Shown here piece after piece: positions 49,337 to 62,282 of a stretch of 64,000 nucleotides of DNA. Both the position numbers and the translations under genes were made by a program. The notes under the pieces were generated by a model. The model saw only the letters and a program-made list of their open reading frames with translations, did no database searches and was not told the origin of the DNA. Positions within the stretch are counted from its first letter, which is position 1, and every line of letters starts with the position of its first letter. The DNA is from Branchiostoma floridae (Eukaryota; Chordata; Leptocardii; Amphioxiformes; Branchiostomatidae). The stretch is from contig NC_049987.1 of the NCBI RefSeq assembly GCF_000003815.2, positions 9,584,944 through 9,648,943 on the forward strand, in the 5' to 3' direction.

Positions 49337-49686
49337 CTTGGAAGACTTAGTTTGTGGCTTGGCCTCCTCTTTTGGCTTGTCTTTCCCTGCCTCACTTTCA
49401 TCCTTGTTTTTAGACTCTTCATTCTCTGACTTATCTTTGTCCCCAGAACCATTCTCAGACTTACTGTTGTCTTCTGAACTCTCTTCTTCTTCTTCATCTG
49501 ATTTTTTTGAGTCTTTGTCTTTACCTTTCTTATCATCTTTCTTTTTGTCTTTCTTATCATTCTTTTTGTCTTTCTTATCATCTTCTTTTTCTTCTGTGTC
49601 TTCTTTTTTGTCTTCCTCACTCGTTTCTTCCTTCTCTTGTTTCTTGGCTTCCTCTTTGGGCTTGTCTGGCTTTTTATTTTTCCTTC
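49337..49686 (-). repeat. Purine-rich low-complexity coding exon
   Basis: On the coding strand this exon is almost entirely A and G, with repeated GATAAGAAAGACAAAAAG units (encoding DKKDKK). The plus strand is correspondingly a polypyrimidine tract, clearest at about 49490-49640. It is part of the RPGR tail. Confidence 0.8.
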
Positions 49687-52600
49687 CTGTGATTAAAAAA
49701 ACAACAGATTTTGCTGGAACTGCTGATATTAAAACAAGATATTTTGTTATGAGGAAATTCTTTCTACAAAGTCACACCTTGTATCTATTTACATCAATTT
49801 GACAATAGTATAACTGGAGTGTGATGTGATGTTGAGCATGCAGCTTTGAAATCATGATTTTAAATCCTGAATAGAAAAACGTGACGTAAGAAAGTTCCCC
49901 AGTCATGCAAACAAAACCACAAGACACATGACAGATTAGTACAAAGGAAAACACTGAAAATTGATATGTTGTTGAGTACCAAAAAGTGATGCAAAGAAAC
50001 CAGGTTTTTCAGGAGGTGGTCCGTCTGTCTCATCTTTGTCTTTCTTAGAAGATTCTGTTGAAAATAAGAAGGCACTCATCAAAATCTGTGTCACTATCAG
50101 AAAACACTACTGGGCAAAAGGTTATGTTCTATCCCCAGATTTTCAAGACATGGAAGTATAGAAACATTTCAGTACGGAAATTTAACTATCAGGTTATTCC
50201 AGCTTGAATTTTCCTCAGCTGTCAGTCTCAACCATCGTTATGCCCAAGTCACCACATTTCAGTACCAAGGACATGACCCAAGTTGGAAAAATCCCATCAA
50301 ATGGTTCCAAGAACACAGAAAAAACTTACAGGGATGTTTTATTGATATTAAGAAAATTCAACATTACAACTTACCATTCACACATTTCACAAAAATGTTG
50401 ATTCATAAAATAACTAATAAATGAAAGAAAGAAGCACCTTTTTTATCATCCTTATCCTTGTCACTTTCAGAGGTGTCTTTGTCACTTTCCTCCTCTATAT
50501 CTTTCTTGGCCGACGACTCCTTATTTTTAGAATCATCCTCTGTTTCTTCAGAATCTTCTCCAGATCCACTTTCTGCATCATCTTCCTTCTCTGCCTTCTT
50601 TTCTTCAGATGAAGCTTTCTTGTCTCCCTTTTTCTAAATTGTGGTTTAGAAATATTGATACTTCTCAGAGATTTGAACTCTTCACATGCAGCTGATAGAC
50701 TCTCTCAGGTCTAAACCAAGTTGAAGGGCATATTAACATTAGCATAGCTTTTGCACAGTATTTTGCTATTCATGAATGTGAAGGGTATTTCTTCCATTTT
50801 TTTTTGCTGACAGAACAGCATACAAAGAAACAATCTAATCCAACCTTCCAAAACAAATACACAAATGATGCAAAAAAATAATATCATAATATGGCAAATA
50901 AAAACAGCTACTTCTACATAAGTGTACTAAGCAAAGGTAGCTTTAACAAAGTGACTATCACCTTTGGTGGGGCATGTCTCTGGTCATTATCATCTGAGTC
51001 ATCGTCAGATTCATCTGAATCTGTTTCTGAATCACTCTGTGAAGGAACAGCAGTGTGTAAAGCATGGGTGAAACGTGGCAAAAAGCTCCTGTGAACACTA
51101 GGTAGTCAGAACTTTTTCAAAGAAAGCACACTATTCTGCAGTAACTATATTCTTTAAAACAAAAGTCTTGATAGTGACTGGCAATAAATGCAACTATTTT
51201 GATAGTGAGAAGATGATGAGCAACTCGCATATATCTACGCCAAGGGATTTTATATAATGTACAGTGTCAGTAGAAAAATATAACATAAGTCTACAGAACA
51301 GACCACAAAGGACTGCAAACAGATATTATTCAAAGAATTTCTGTCTCGTCAACTAAAGAATCTTGTGAGTACAAGGTGCATTTACCTCCGAGCCATCCTT
51401 ACGTGCCTTGGGCAAGTCTGCTGGTCTGACTAAAGACAGCTGTTTTGTCTTATTGGCTGGGTTTTCCTTCAGCACATGTGTCTGTAACAACAGGTGCCAG
51501 GGTGAATTGGTGCACATCAAGCTACAATTATTTGAAACCAAGGAAGTGTAATCGTCACATGTTGAAAGTCAAAATCAGCTGAAGGAGTACAGGGTGAAAG
51601 GTGAGCCCCAAGCCCCATTGCAAGCATTTGATCATCAAACTGAGGAAGACAGGGTGTGAAAAATATGTGACTCCATTTTGTAGTTGCCATTCTCCTAGGC
51701 ACATTATTGCCTACAGTCTACACAAAATACTGCAGGGAGGCTCTGTTAAACTGTTGCCTCAAACCAGCTGTCAGTCAATCAGATAAATGCAAGCCAAACA
51801 TTTACTAGTACATGTAGTTAAAGCTGATTGGCTGACATTAACCTAGTTTGATTCCGCACTCCAAGGTATATTGTATAAGCCGTGGCAAGGCATTGCATAC
51901 ATATAGGAGAATGGAAGTTGCAAGATAAGGAAAAATTACCCTCCCTAACTTATTACCCTACAGTGTTTTCCCTGATCACCTACCTTGTTCAGGTCTGAAT
52001 TTTCCCCACTCTCCTCATCGCTCTCCTCTTCACTCTCTGACTCCTCCCCTGAGTCGGAATCCTTCTTCTTCTTGTCTGAAAATTTTGACTCTTCTGATAA
52101 GTATGTCAAGAAGCATCAAGACTTAACACAGAACAACTGTATACTGTAATAATACTCATATCTTTAAAAATTTGTGTGTAATATTTGGAGAAAATGTCTC
52201 AAGATAATGAGCCATGCATGAGTCAGTTCTAGTCTCCAACAAAATTGAGTAAAAGTCAAGAAAATACAATTACAAAGAGGCAAGAACATGATGTACTGGA
52301 AATTTTATAGGCACGATAAATGTTGCAAAATCATATTCAGTTGCTTGAGCAATTGCTTGTTGGCGTATCTTATTACCTGAATGTCTAATCTTCATCAACA
52401 TGGCATGACATATATCTATACAAGATATGGAATCATAAACTGTATGCAATGACTGGTTAAACTTTGCACAGTACATTTGTCCTATTAGACAGCATGTTAA
52501 GAGGGAAGTGAAAAAAAATCCCCTTACCTTTTTCTGAGAGCGGAGCAAGTAGCGGCTTATCGAGTGGAGCTAGAAGTGGTTTATCAAGAGGCTTAAGGGC

Positions 52601-55600
52601 CTTCCCATCCACTCCATCCATAGGGGGGAGGGTTTTACTGAGTGCCGGGAGCTTGCCTGCCTCCGACCCAATGGGGGGCAGTGTGCGGTTCAACGGGGGT
52701 AAAGGTCCACCCTGGGATACAAGTACGGCGTGTACAAACAACAACGTCAATAAGCACTCATGGAACACTGAACGGTTAGAAACATGCACTATGAAAAAGA
52801 GATCTTGAGAGCAATTAAAGTTCTGGATCGAACCAAAATTACACATAAGCCCCATGTGACTCGACATTATGTTTGAAAGACGGGTATAATTGTTGACCTC
52901 AATCTGTTCATACCACACTTTGATTGGCTTATTGCCATGGCAATATTGCTACAAAGGGATAAAAGAGCTATTATACCTTTTTTACAAGCTGCATGAAATA
53001 CATCTCAGCATCTAGTGCATGCTATGTAAACTCATGCACCAAATTTGATTGAAGATTATCAAAATATCATTGGGAAGGATTCCAGTACAACAACTCAAAA
53101 TGCATTTCATAATTCACGGTTAGCATTTCTTTATACTGGTAAGAAAAACTAATCAACATACGTCCATTTGTCTTCTTCTTGCCCTTGGCGTGAGTGAAGT
53201 GAGTAACGGTGACTGAGAATCCTCTCCTTCCTCTTTGTTCTCCGAGCTGATTTTACTGAGGTTGAGTGATTTCTGGCCAGATATACTTTCCATCAACGGG
53301 TCCTCGTCAGAGCTCTCACTGCTGATCTCTCCATTCTGTTGCCTAGGTGAGGCTATTACCATCATGTGGCAACCGCCACATGCAACCTACATACAACAAA
53401 TACAATACAAGTTATGCTGACATTCAGTACAATGTACTGCAACTTAGTATAGTGTAGATTTACTAGCAAGTGACAACATTCCACTTTACAGATCTAGGTT
53501 TATTAGTATCCCAAATTCCTGTCTCTAGCTTTACATCACCCCCCCCCCACACACACACACACACACTCACTGTTTTGGAGCCGATGCTGTCAATTCTCAT
53601 TATGAGAATTATGCTGTAGTCATCTGATACTAGTGATAATTGTGCTATAAGAAAAAATACAAGAGGTAAATAGAACACATTCTCACCCATTGTACTTGAA
53701 ATTTGTTGAATCTGGCAACTTTAAACGGTCTGAACTGGTTGGTAAAACTCTCGTCTCCGAGCCCTAACTTCCCGTGTCTGCCGTCACCAAATGTGTAGAG
53801 ATGGCCTTTTCCTGTAGGCAACAGAGTAATGGAACTACTGTAAATCCAGTTAACTTCCCATAGAGGGGAAAGAAGGTATTTGTGGTGTTTCTAGCTCACA
53901 ATTGTAACAACCGTAAAGCTGGTGTGTTACGCCGAAGGGCGGTTATACCGGCTATATAGATACAGATACAGAACTGTAGAGATGCAATGCAAAACAAAAT
54001 ATATGTTCATAGTATAGTGAATTCAACGGCAGAGTTTGCCTAGATTACTATGAACATAAAATCAATCTGTCACAAATTACACTGTATATATACCTATACT
54101 AGTATTTTCAACAGGACTAATAAGTCAGTCTTCAAATGTAGGTAAGAGCTTTACTCATGGCTCTTCCCTGATACAGGTCGGAAGGTAACCTTTCGTCACA
54201 GTTCACAAAGCAAACTTGACATTCAGCTCTCCAAATACAAAATGTACTTCTGTTGTTTTCAATGAGTCTGTGGCTCTGGCCTTAGGGTAATCATGGAAGA
54301 CAGTGCCAAAACTTGTCAACTACCATGCTAAAAACTCAAACAAGACATGGCCAGCTTCATACAAGCTTAACAGCTGTTGAGGTAAAGTAAAAAAAAACAC
54401 CAGTGCACAACAAATATCATAGTCCTACTGGCTTAAATTGTACCAAAGCAACAGCCTACTATTTTGGGTCACATGTGGTTAGAATCAAACAAGCAAATAC
54501 AGGAAAAAATATACTAAGATGGCATTCTACCTACATTGTGTACTCTACCAGTCTGTAGAATCTGATATAAACTCCTAGCTTGTCTCCTGCATGTTGCAAG
54601 TTACTGTTCCTCCAAGAAATCTGAGCAAAAACACCCCATGACTTCTTCTGCACAAGAAGCATAAAATGTCTTGATCCCACTTGAATATATAGAAAAGCAC
54701 TTAATACGCTAGACTTGAAACAGCCACTCCGTATAGTATTACTAATAAAGGTGATGGAAATGTAATCCTAAGTACAGTGTTGTATTTCTTTTTGATGCTG
54801 TGTTTAACAAGCTGTACACAAATGCTGCTATAGCAGCGAAGGAAACCCCAGGCAACATATTAGGCCTTTAATGTAAAGAAAAGGAACAGACTGTGTGATG
54901 TCTATCTATGGATTGTACCTTGAGGTGTTGATGTCTACACAATGGGCGAAGTCTTTCATATCCCAAATAGGGACAGAAGTGATCATTAGCTGTACATTGA
55001 ACCCACATGTGACAGCTGGAAGCTAATATTGATATTTCCATTTATGAAAATTCCATCCTTAATGAGACAGGGCTTAGCCACAGGAACTGACAAAAAAAAA
55101 AGCGTGGCTTGTTGTGTGAAAATGTAAGACCAATAGTACAAGGGAATATTTCAGATTATGTATGAGTTTAATTCTTGTAGTTTTTCTGCAATTTTTTTCT
55201 TTGCCATCTAATTCAACTAGACAGCACTCAGACAGCAAAAATACCCGTTATTAATTAAAGGACATGCCATATCTTACAACGAAGCCAATGATGAAGAATC
55301 CATAAAATTCAAAGAACTCATAAATCAAATCCTTCCCAACTATATTTCCTGGTTTCCATTTGCCATACACACAAGAGATGTTGACAACATTACATTCTGA
55401 ACTCTTGAGCAATTTATCCTCTTTACAAGAACAAGAAACAGGCATGCATGCCTTCAACTGCAAGAGTCATCTACCCAGTATTGAGCTGCTCCAAAGGCTA
55501 GACATTAAAATGTTAAGGTTGCTAAGATGTGTAATATAACCAGCTGCCCACGCTGTTTGCCTGCAAAGTTGATGTGTTACACAGTACACCTACGTTCAGT

Positions 55601-58600
55601 TATACTGGCTATACAGACACAGACACGGATTCAAACCAGCCAGGAGACATTCTCACCTGTGATTACTGCAGTGAAGTTCTCCCCACACGATGCGTGTTTA
55701 CAGTCAGCGTCTCGAAACCTCTCGACCCTGTGAGGTGTGGGCGACTCCAGGAGAGAGTTTCCGTGACCCAGCTGGCCACTGGCTCCGTTCCCAAATGTGT
55801 AGACTGCACCAGACTCTGTGGGAAGTACCAGACAGACCGGTCAATAGTGGCCCAGCAACTGTTACAATTCTGCATAATATCTTTAATGGTAAAGCCGTTG
55901 GGGACGAACATCTGGTGTGTCGACCTGGTACATGTATGATGCTTAAAATAGAAATCCTTTGTAGAAAAAAGGAAATTTGAGTCGGAGACATTTTTTTTAA
56001 ATGGAAAAAAATGTGCACCTTGCAAAATATAAATATAAACTAAAAAATACTGTGGTATCTAGCTAGTTCTTTAGTGTAATATAACCAGCAGTTACCAAGT
56101 CAGCTAAATAGATACAGATACAAACCAGACAGGAGACATTCTAACTGTATAATACGTGGAAAAATAATGGAAAAATATGGTGATATCAAAAAAAAATTCA
56201 CAAATATCGCAGACTACCTCAAGGTGCTATTGTCTACTCTGTTTCCCCAGACAGATATTTTGTGGGCGTCAATACTCAAAGACTTGTACATGCCATTGTG
56301 TGTATCCTGGTACTGCTGTAAATAGTTACTATTCTCTGAGGGAAGCCACACAGTTGTCTTATTATTGAGCTGTCAACTCTGAATGGTGGTGACTGAATAG
56401 TTCTCATTACAGACTACCTCATAAAGCACTTGTATGACAACAAAGTGCATGCTAAGCCTTATTGCTGACATTGTTATGGAAATGTTGAGGCAGGGAGTTT
56501 TCTGGAGCCCTTCAGAATTACATTTTCTGCCTTATAATAATTATGTAATTTCAAATCAGTTTGATCCGCTCCATGATTCGTGTTTGAATCAAACTTAAAT
56601 GATTTCATTTTGATTCACAGTGTCACAGTCACTACACCGTTTTTGTAACCCATTGATTGTTGCTGATGCATTTAAGTAGAGCAAACACTTAAAGGAAAGG
56701 TTTCTACTTTAATTTTGCCAATCTAATTTTAACCATTTGTATCATATGGTATTAAGTCACTGTCATATGATACAATGTCATGATACTGATAGAATAAAAG
56801 AAATTCAAATCAAAATTACAAAAAAAGAAGCCAAAAAAAATCTGTTAATAAAAATGTAGTACTTTGTGAAAAAATGCCACTATCAGTCAATAAAAATATC
56901 TCCCTTTGTCAGCTCTAAGTGTCACAATATTGAGGTTGCTGTCCTAGGTTACACTCATCACTTGCTCCTATGTTACTTATATGTCTACTGTGTGCTAAAG
57001 GCTTTAACAGGCAACTTAATCATCAGTAGCTGTTTAGTATAATCAAATATTAAACATAAATGATTTCATGAATAAGTCACAACTATACATTTAAGCCTGA
57101 TGGGTAAAAGAGAGCAGCATTTTCACTAGCATTGAGACATGGTGTATTGAATATCTTCTGTATTCTCCAACACAAAGCCAGCCTTGTAACCTAGTGTAAC
57201 CATCCATATGATCCAATTATTCTAAAGAAGACTTACCTGCTATGGCAGTGGTATGTCCCCCTCCACACACCACAAACTTGACCTTCTCCTTGATTCCCGT
57301 CACTTTCTGTGGTGTGTCGCTGCTGTCGAGGTCCGAATTGTTCAGCCCCAACTTTCCATACTCCGTCTCTCCAAATGTGTACAGGTTACCATCCTCTAGG
57401 AGACACCAGCCAAACAAGGTCAATCAGATTGTGTTTCTTACCAAATGATCATCTTACACCCTATAAGTAAGATAAGCTACTTTATGCAAAAGATCAACTG
57501 TAACAGTGATATACTGTGCCTAACAGGTGTTACAGTGAAAACACCAAATTTGATAATGTCTGAGTTACCCTAGATTCACTTTTCATTTTCAAAAAAAATT
57601 GAAATCAAGTATTTTATGTATGCACTACAGCAGCTTACTACAGGCATATATTTGTACATGTTTCATTAAGTATAAAGTCTATATAATTGAAATGCAGATT
57701 ATCAGCAATAATCAGCTGTTAGAAAGGCCAAAAAGTTATTTAGTTTTTCCATACATAGATGGAATATAAATTTTATGTAAAGTAGTTCATACATGTACAA
57801 ACATACTTGCAAGTTGCAACATTAACATAGCTTATTAAAATCCAAATAAATTCTGCAAAATACACCCCTATACACAAGCGGTTTAATTATTAATCCAGCC
57901 TGCTGATGGCTTATATCAAAGCCCATATAAGCTTCAAAATCAATTGCTATGGCCATATAATCTGTCAAGATACAGCACTGCTGCCTGGCTTCTAATCCAA
58001 CTACTAAACTGGTATACAGAAGCAATCTGCTTTTACTAAGAAGTATGGTAGAAATTTGATGCATATCAAGAATATATTATGAGCAATGCTATTTGTTTGA
58101 CGTCATGTCCCAATTACCTGTAACAACTGCTGTGTGGTAATAACCACAGGAAATGCTGATGGCTTTGGAGTCGAAGTCTAGAATCGTTGGTTCGGTGCAC
58201 TCGGTCGTGTCCTCCCCTAGTCCTAGCTGTCCTTCGCTCCCTCCTCCCCACACATACACCTTACCATCACCTACACAACCAGGAATGAAATCTCAGCATC
58301 AAGTATAAAGAGAAATTCATGTGACAAGGAGTTTTGTTTGGTATCCATAACAAGTTTTGCTGTGTGGACACTGTTGCTATCCCATTGTTGCATCTGTGAA
58401 TAAGGACATGATAAAATCAATATCACTTTTGACAGGTTGGACAAAGAGAGACATTTATCTGCTATCCTATCATTTTAATAACATTGTCCTCATTGGTATA
58501 TTGTGTGTTAGAATTAATCAGGTTCACTGTGGTAACAACAGCATTCCGGACAGCTTTGTGAAATTCTCAATCTTCCAAACAGTTTCCAAGCAGCTGCTAC

Positions 58601-61600
58601 AAATACCACTTCTAGCAAAGTCTAGTGACTTTTTGGAGACCATATTTTCCAGAATTATTGAACCAAAATATCATGTTTAATAGTACATAATGCACATAAT
58701 GTATCATTGGTCTCAAAAATTCTATGAAAGTTTATTGTTAGTTATTTGCAAAGTGCAGAAAAGCAAAGTTTAACTAAGATATGCATGATGTGCTTAAAAA
58801 TTAGATTACAAATATAATATGTCTATACCCATAACTAATGATGTCTACAAAAGGGATCGCTCAGACACGTTTTTGCTGCTGTTATTAAATCTTTATAACA
58901 TAACACCATGGAGTTCACATAATAACAACCCCTGACAGTATTCTTAATAATAACAGCTTTCTTTAATTGAGCATTCTTTGAGTGTACTAATAAATCGACT
59001 ATGGGTGTGGCAAAGTAGTTTGTTGTCATGGCTGGACAATAGCAGAAATATAATGGACTGCTGCCAAACATTCTAATTTTTGATACAATTAAAGTAAACC
59101 TGTGGAAAGAAAAACTAAGGATTTAACACTGTGCCCAAATTTTTGTCTTACTGTACCCAGCCTTTCTGAAATAAAAAAAAACTTACCTGTGAGAGCTGCA
59201 GAATGGTCTGTCCCTGCTGATAATGCAATGATGTTTTGTGCTGTCATGGACTCTACCAATACAGGAGAAGGGGAGGTCTGCATACCAGTTACTCCTAGCT
59301 GGGTTTCACCATTATTACCAAAGGCATACAGTTTACCATCCTCTGAAATAAGAGAATTCACTTAATGAGGATTACTTTGGAACATTCAAAATCAATTTTC
59401 AGTTTAACTGAACAACTGATTTTTTACACAGTATGCCGCTGTATACAATGTACATGACTGTATGCCATACAACACAATATTCAATCAAAGGTAATATAAT
59501 GTAAGCTTTATTATCATTTTTCACTAGAGTATGTTGCATGTTTCCATTGTTTGTTTTAGATACCAAACCGTCAACTCCCTAAACCCCCCATAGTTTGCTA
59601 TAGATACACAAGTGCAGTGCACAATAAGATATGTTCCCTCAAATACAGTTATCATTGACATTAAGTATGTTGCTTGTTTCTATTGCTAGTTTCAGATACC
59701 AAAATGTTTATTCCCTAAGCCCCCGTAGTTTGTAATATATACACAAGTGCAGTACACAATAAGCTAATGTATGTTCCCCCAAATACAGTTTTGATCATTG
59801 ACTTTAATTTCACAAACTTAGAATATGTTGCATGTTTCCATTGCTAGTTTTAGATACCAAACTGTTTATTCACCAAACCCCCGTAGTTTGCTATAGATAC
59901 ACAAGTGCAGTACACAATAGTAGTCTATGTTCTACCAAATACGGTTTGCTCACCTGTAACTATAAGTGTGTGCGATCTCCCACAGGCCACAAGCTTGGCT
60001 TTCTCATGCTTAAGGGCTGGAAACAAAACAAAAGTCCATCTAATTCTGTTTTCAACTTGTTCCCCTAAACAATACCGAGACAGCCTTTGAAGGGCCTGGC
60101 GGTTTTCCCAAACCTCTTGGCGCCATCCAATTTTATTGTGGCCTTCTTTGCAGGCTCTTGCGGGGATGGCTTTTAATGAGGGAAGGAAGGTTTCGGAATT
60201 TTCAATATCGACAAAGGTTTTCTCATGCTGGGAAAGGGAGTTTGCCGTGGAAGGGGGTGTTTGCCCAGAAAGTTTGCCGTGGAAGGTACTTTCGGCAATT
60301 TTCCCCGAGCTATACGTGGTAAACTACCTTCCATGGCAAACTCCCTTTCCTGGCATTAGAGAAGCTTACTAGTCAATGTTGCAAATCGCAAAAAAGAAAC
60401 ATGCCACTTTCCCTCCCCATAAAATAAAAGCCAGCCCCACTAGAATTTGAGAAGGAGGCTATTCCCAATCAAGGTCAGCACTGGGTTTGGGAGTAGCCAG
60501 GAATCTATCCTATTCTGGCTCCAGTTCACTCCTATGATCGCATCCAAACAATTTAATTTTTCAAGATATACAGTCAGATAGTGCAGACGGCTTTTAAACT
60601 CTAGTAGCTATAAGCAACCTCCCTGACCAACTCCCAACAACAAGAGAAGGCCGGGGGGCCATTGTCAGTTACATGTATGCGTGACAGGAGATTTAGACAC
60701 CATTCAGCTATAAGTAAATCCAACAGATGTTAACCGTATTACTTTGTTCACTATTGTGTTCCCATTATCACATTATGGTGATAATACTATTACAACAGGT
60801 GTTACCTGGCTTAATGTTGATAATGATTATCAAATCAATACTCACACTTCACACAACTGGGCTTGGAAGCAGTCTTGGTATGTCCTAGGCCGAGCTGGCC
60901 CCAGTCGTTACTACCGAATGTGTACAGACGGCCATTCTCTATACAATACAAGGGAAAAAATATGTGTACAGACAGCCATTCTCTCTACAATCAATACAGG
61001 GAAAAACATGGGTACAGACGGCCATTCTCTTCACAATACAAGGGAAAAAACATGTGTACTCTAGAGTACAGATTGCCATTCTCTGTACAATACAGGGGAA
61101 AAAAACATGTACAGATGGCCATTCTCTTTACAATACAGGGAAAAAACATGTGTACAGACGGCCATTCTCTGTACAATACAGGGGAAAACAATAATGAAAA
61201 GTAATCCAAGATGAACAGGCCAATTTTTCCCATGAGTGGACTTGTGAAGTGGACTCAGCTAGTATGAGTGATCTTATAGTTTTATTAATTAGATCCTGTT
61301 GATGATCATATTAGGGATCTGCGGTCAGAAGGAATCAATTACAACACCAATGTTTATAATAATTGTTTTACTAAATAAAAAAAAGGTTTGCAGAAACATG
61401 ATTATGTAAAATTTGTTTTCTGATCACTTCAGTCATGTTGCATTTGAACTCCAAACAACATTCTAGCAGTGTGATCAAACAATTAGCCACATGTACAAAA
61501 AATGTAAACAAATTAACTTCTATCTAATGTTATCAAAGATACTCCATACTTCTAACATATTATTCCACCTTTACACAGTCTATAGATCGAGCCATAAACC

Positions 61601-62004
61601 AAAATAGTATTTAATTTTAAGCATTAACATGTAATATCCATAGAAACCCATAAGAGGTTCAAACAAACAAATACACAGCTGTCTACACTGGAACTCCATA
61701 GGTTACTGATACAACTTTGCTTCATAGCAAATTCAGAAAAAAAAGGAAAAAAAAAAAGCTAAGCACTTTTAAAAATCTAAAGTTGGCCTTTAAGCAACCT
61801 GAAAACTGACTACTAGTACTAGTTAAATTTCTTAAGCCATTAGATTTTTGATTGGACATGGTAGTATTGACATCTTACCTGTGACTAATGCAGTGTGCTC
61901 GTCCCCGCAAGCCACTGCACAGATACGGTCATTCCTTATCCAGAACTTACTGGAAATGTTCTCTGCAAACTTACTCTTCCCAAATGTGAAGATGGCACCA
62001 GTTT
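49337..62004 (-). CDS. RPGR: RPGR orthologue: RCC1 beta-propeller plus acidic/Lys-rich tail (16 visible exons)
   Basis: Exons in transcript order: 62004-61879, 60938-60846, 60016-59954, 59342-59187, 58270-58118, 57395-57237, 55815-55657, 53811-53687, 53386-53162, 52711-52528, 52075-51984, 51481-51386, 51036-50962, 50633-50438, 50054-49980 and 49686-49337. Every join keeps phase, about 775 codons in all. The first matches vertebrate RPGR exon 2 ([24 protein letters not shown]). Seven RCC1-type blades follow, with repeated LYTFG...GQLGLG and CG..HT motifs, ending with [15 protein letters not shown] later exon keeps the NRTLPPIG motif seen in human RPGR. The last six exons encode Glu/Asp/Lys/Ser-rich tail with few hydrophobics. 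RPGR sits at the ciliary transition zone, binds RPGRIP1 and PDE6D, and regulates ciliary trafficking. The start exon (upstream of 62004, ending in phase 1) was not identified, and the C-terminus after 49337 is uncertain. Confidence 0.9.
53530..53567. repeat. C-run and CA microsatellite in an RPGR intron
   Basis: A run of C followed by (AC)n in the intron between exons ending at 53687 and starting at 53386. Confidence 0.8.
60921..61190 (-). repeat. Tandem array copying the splice acceptor and first bases of an RPGR exon
   Basis: Six copies of a roughly 45-55-bp unit, the leftmost being the real acceptor and start of the RPGR exon at 60938. On the minus strand each unit reads TTTTTCCC(C/T)TGTATTGTA(C/T)AG then AGAATGG(C)..TCTGTACAC. 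The AG and the following exon-like bases are kept in every copy. Only the leftmost continues into ACATTCGGTAGTAAC and the rest of the exon. One unit has an extra CTCTAGAGTACA insertion. Confidence 0.85.
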
Positions 62005-62282
62005 CTGAAGGAGTAAAAGGGGGGAAGATGTTATAATACCTGTGTATAAAACTCTTGGGAAAATGGCATCAAGGTAAATATTAGTAAAATATGAAAAATG
62101 AATATATTCTTTTTAAAAAATCCATACCAAAACCCATGTTTACTGTGAGAAAGGGGCATGTATCTAGAGACTGATTCTCCTTGGTAACTCCAATTGCTGA
62201 CTACTATTTGTGGTTTACTACTTCAAAAATTACTAACCATGTCTTTCACCTGCACATACCTAAGCAGCCGTGCAAAGTCACT

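Noticed and set aside
49317-49802. 161-codon Ser/Leu/Phe-rich plus-strand ORF
   Set aside because: It is the antisense reading of the Lys/Glu-rich RPGR tail exon and runs into the intron.
60744-61204. Plus-strand ORFs with repeated TDGHSLYN-like units
   Set aside because: They are translations of the intronic tandem array upstream of an RPGR exon, not a repeat protein.
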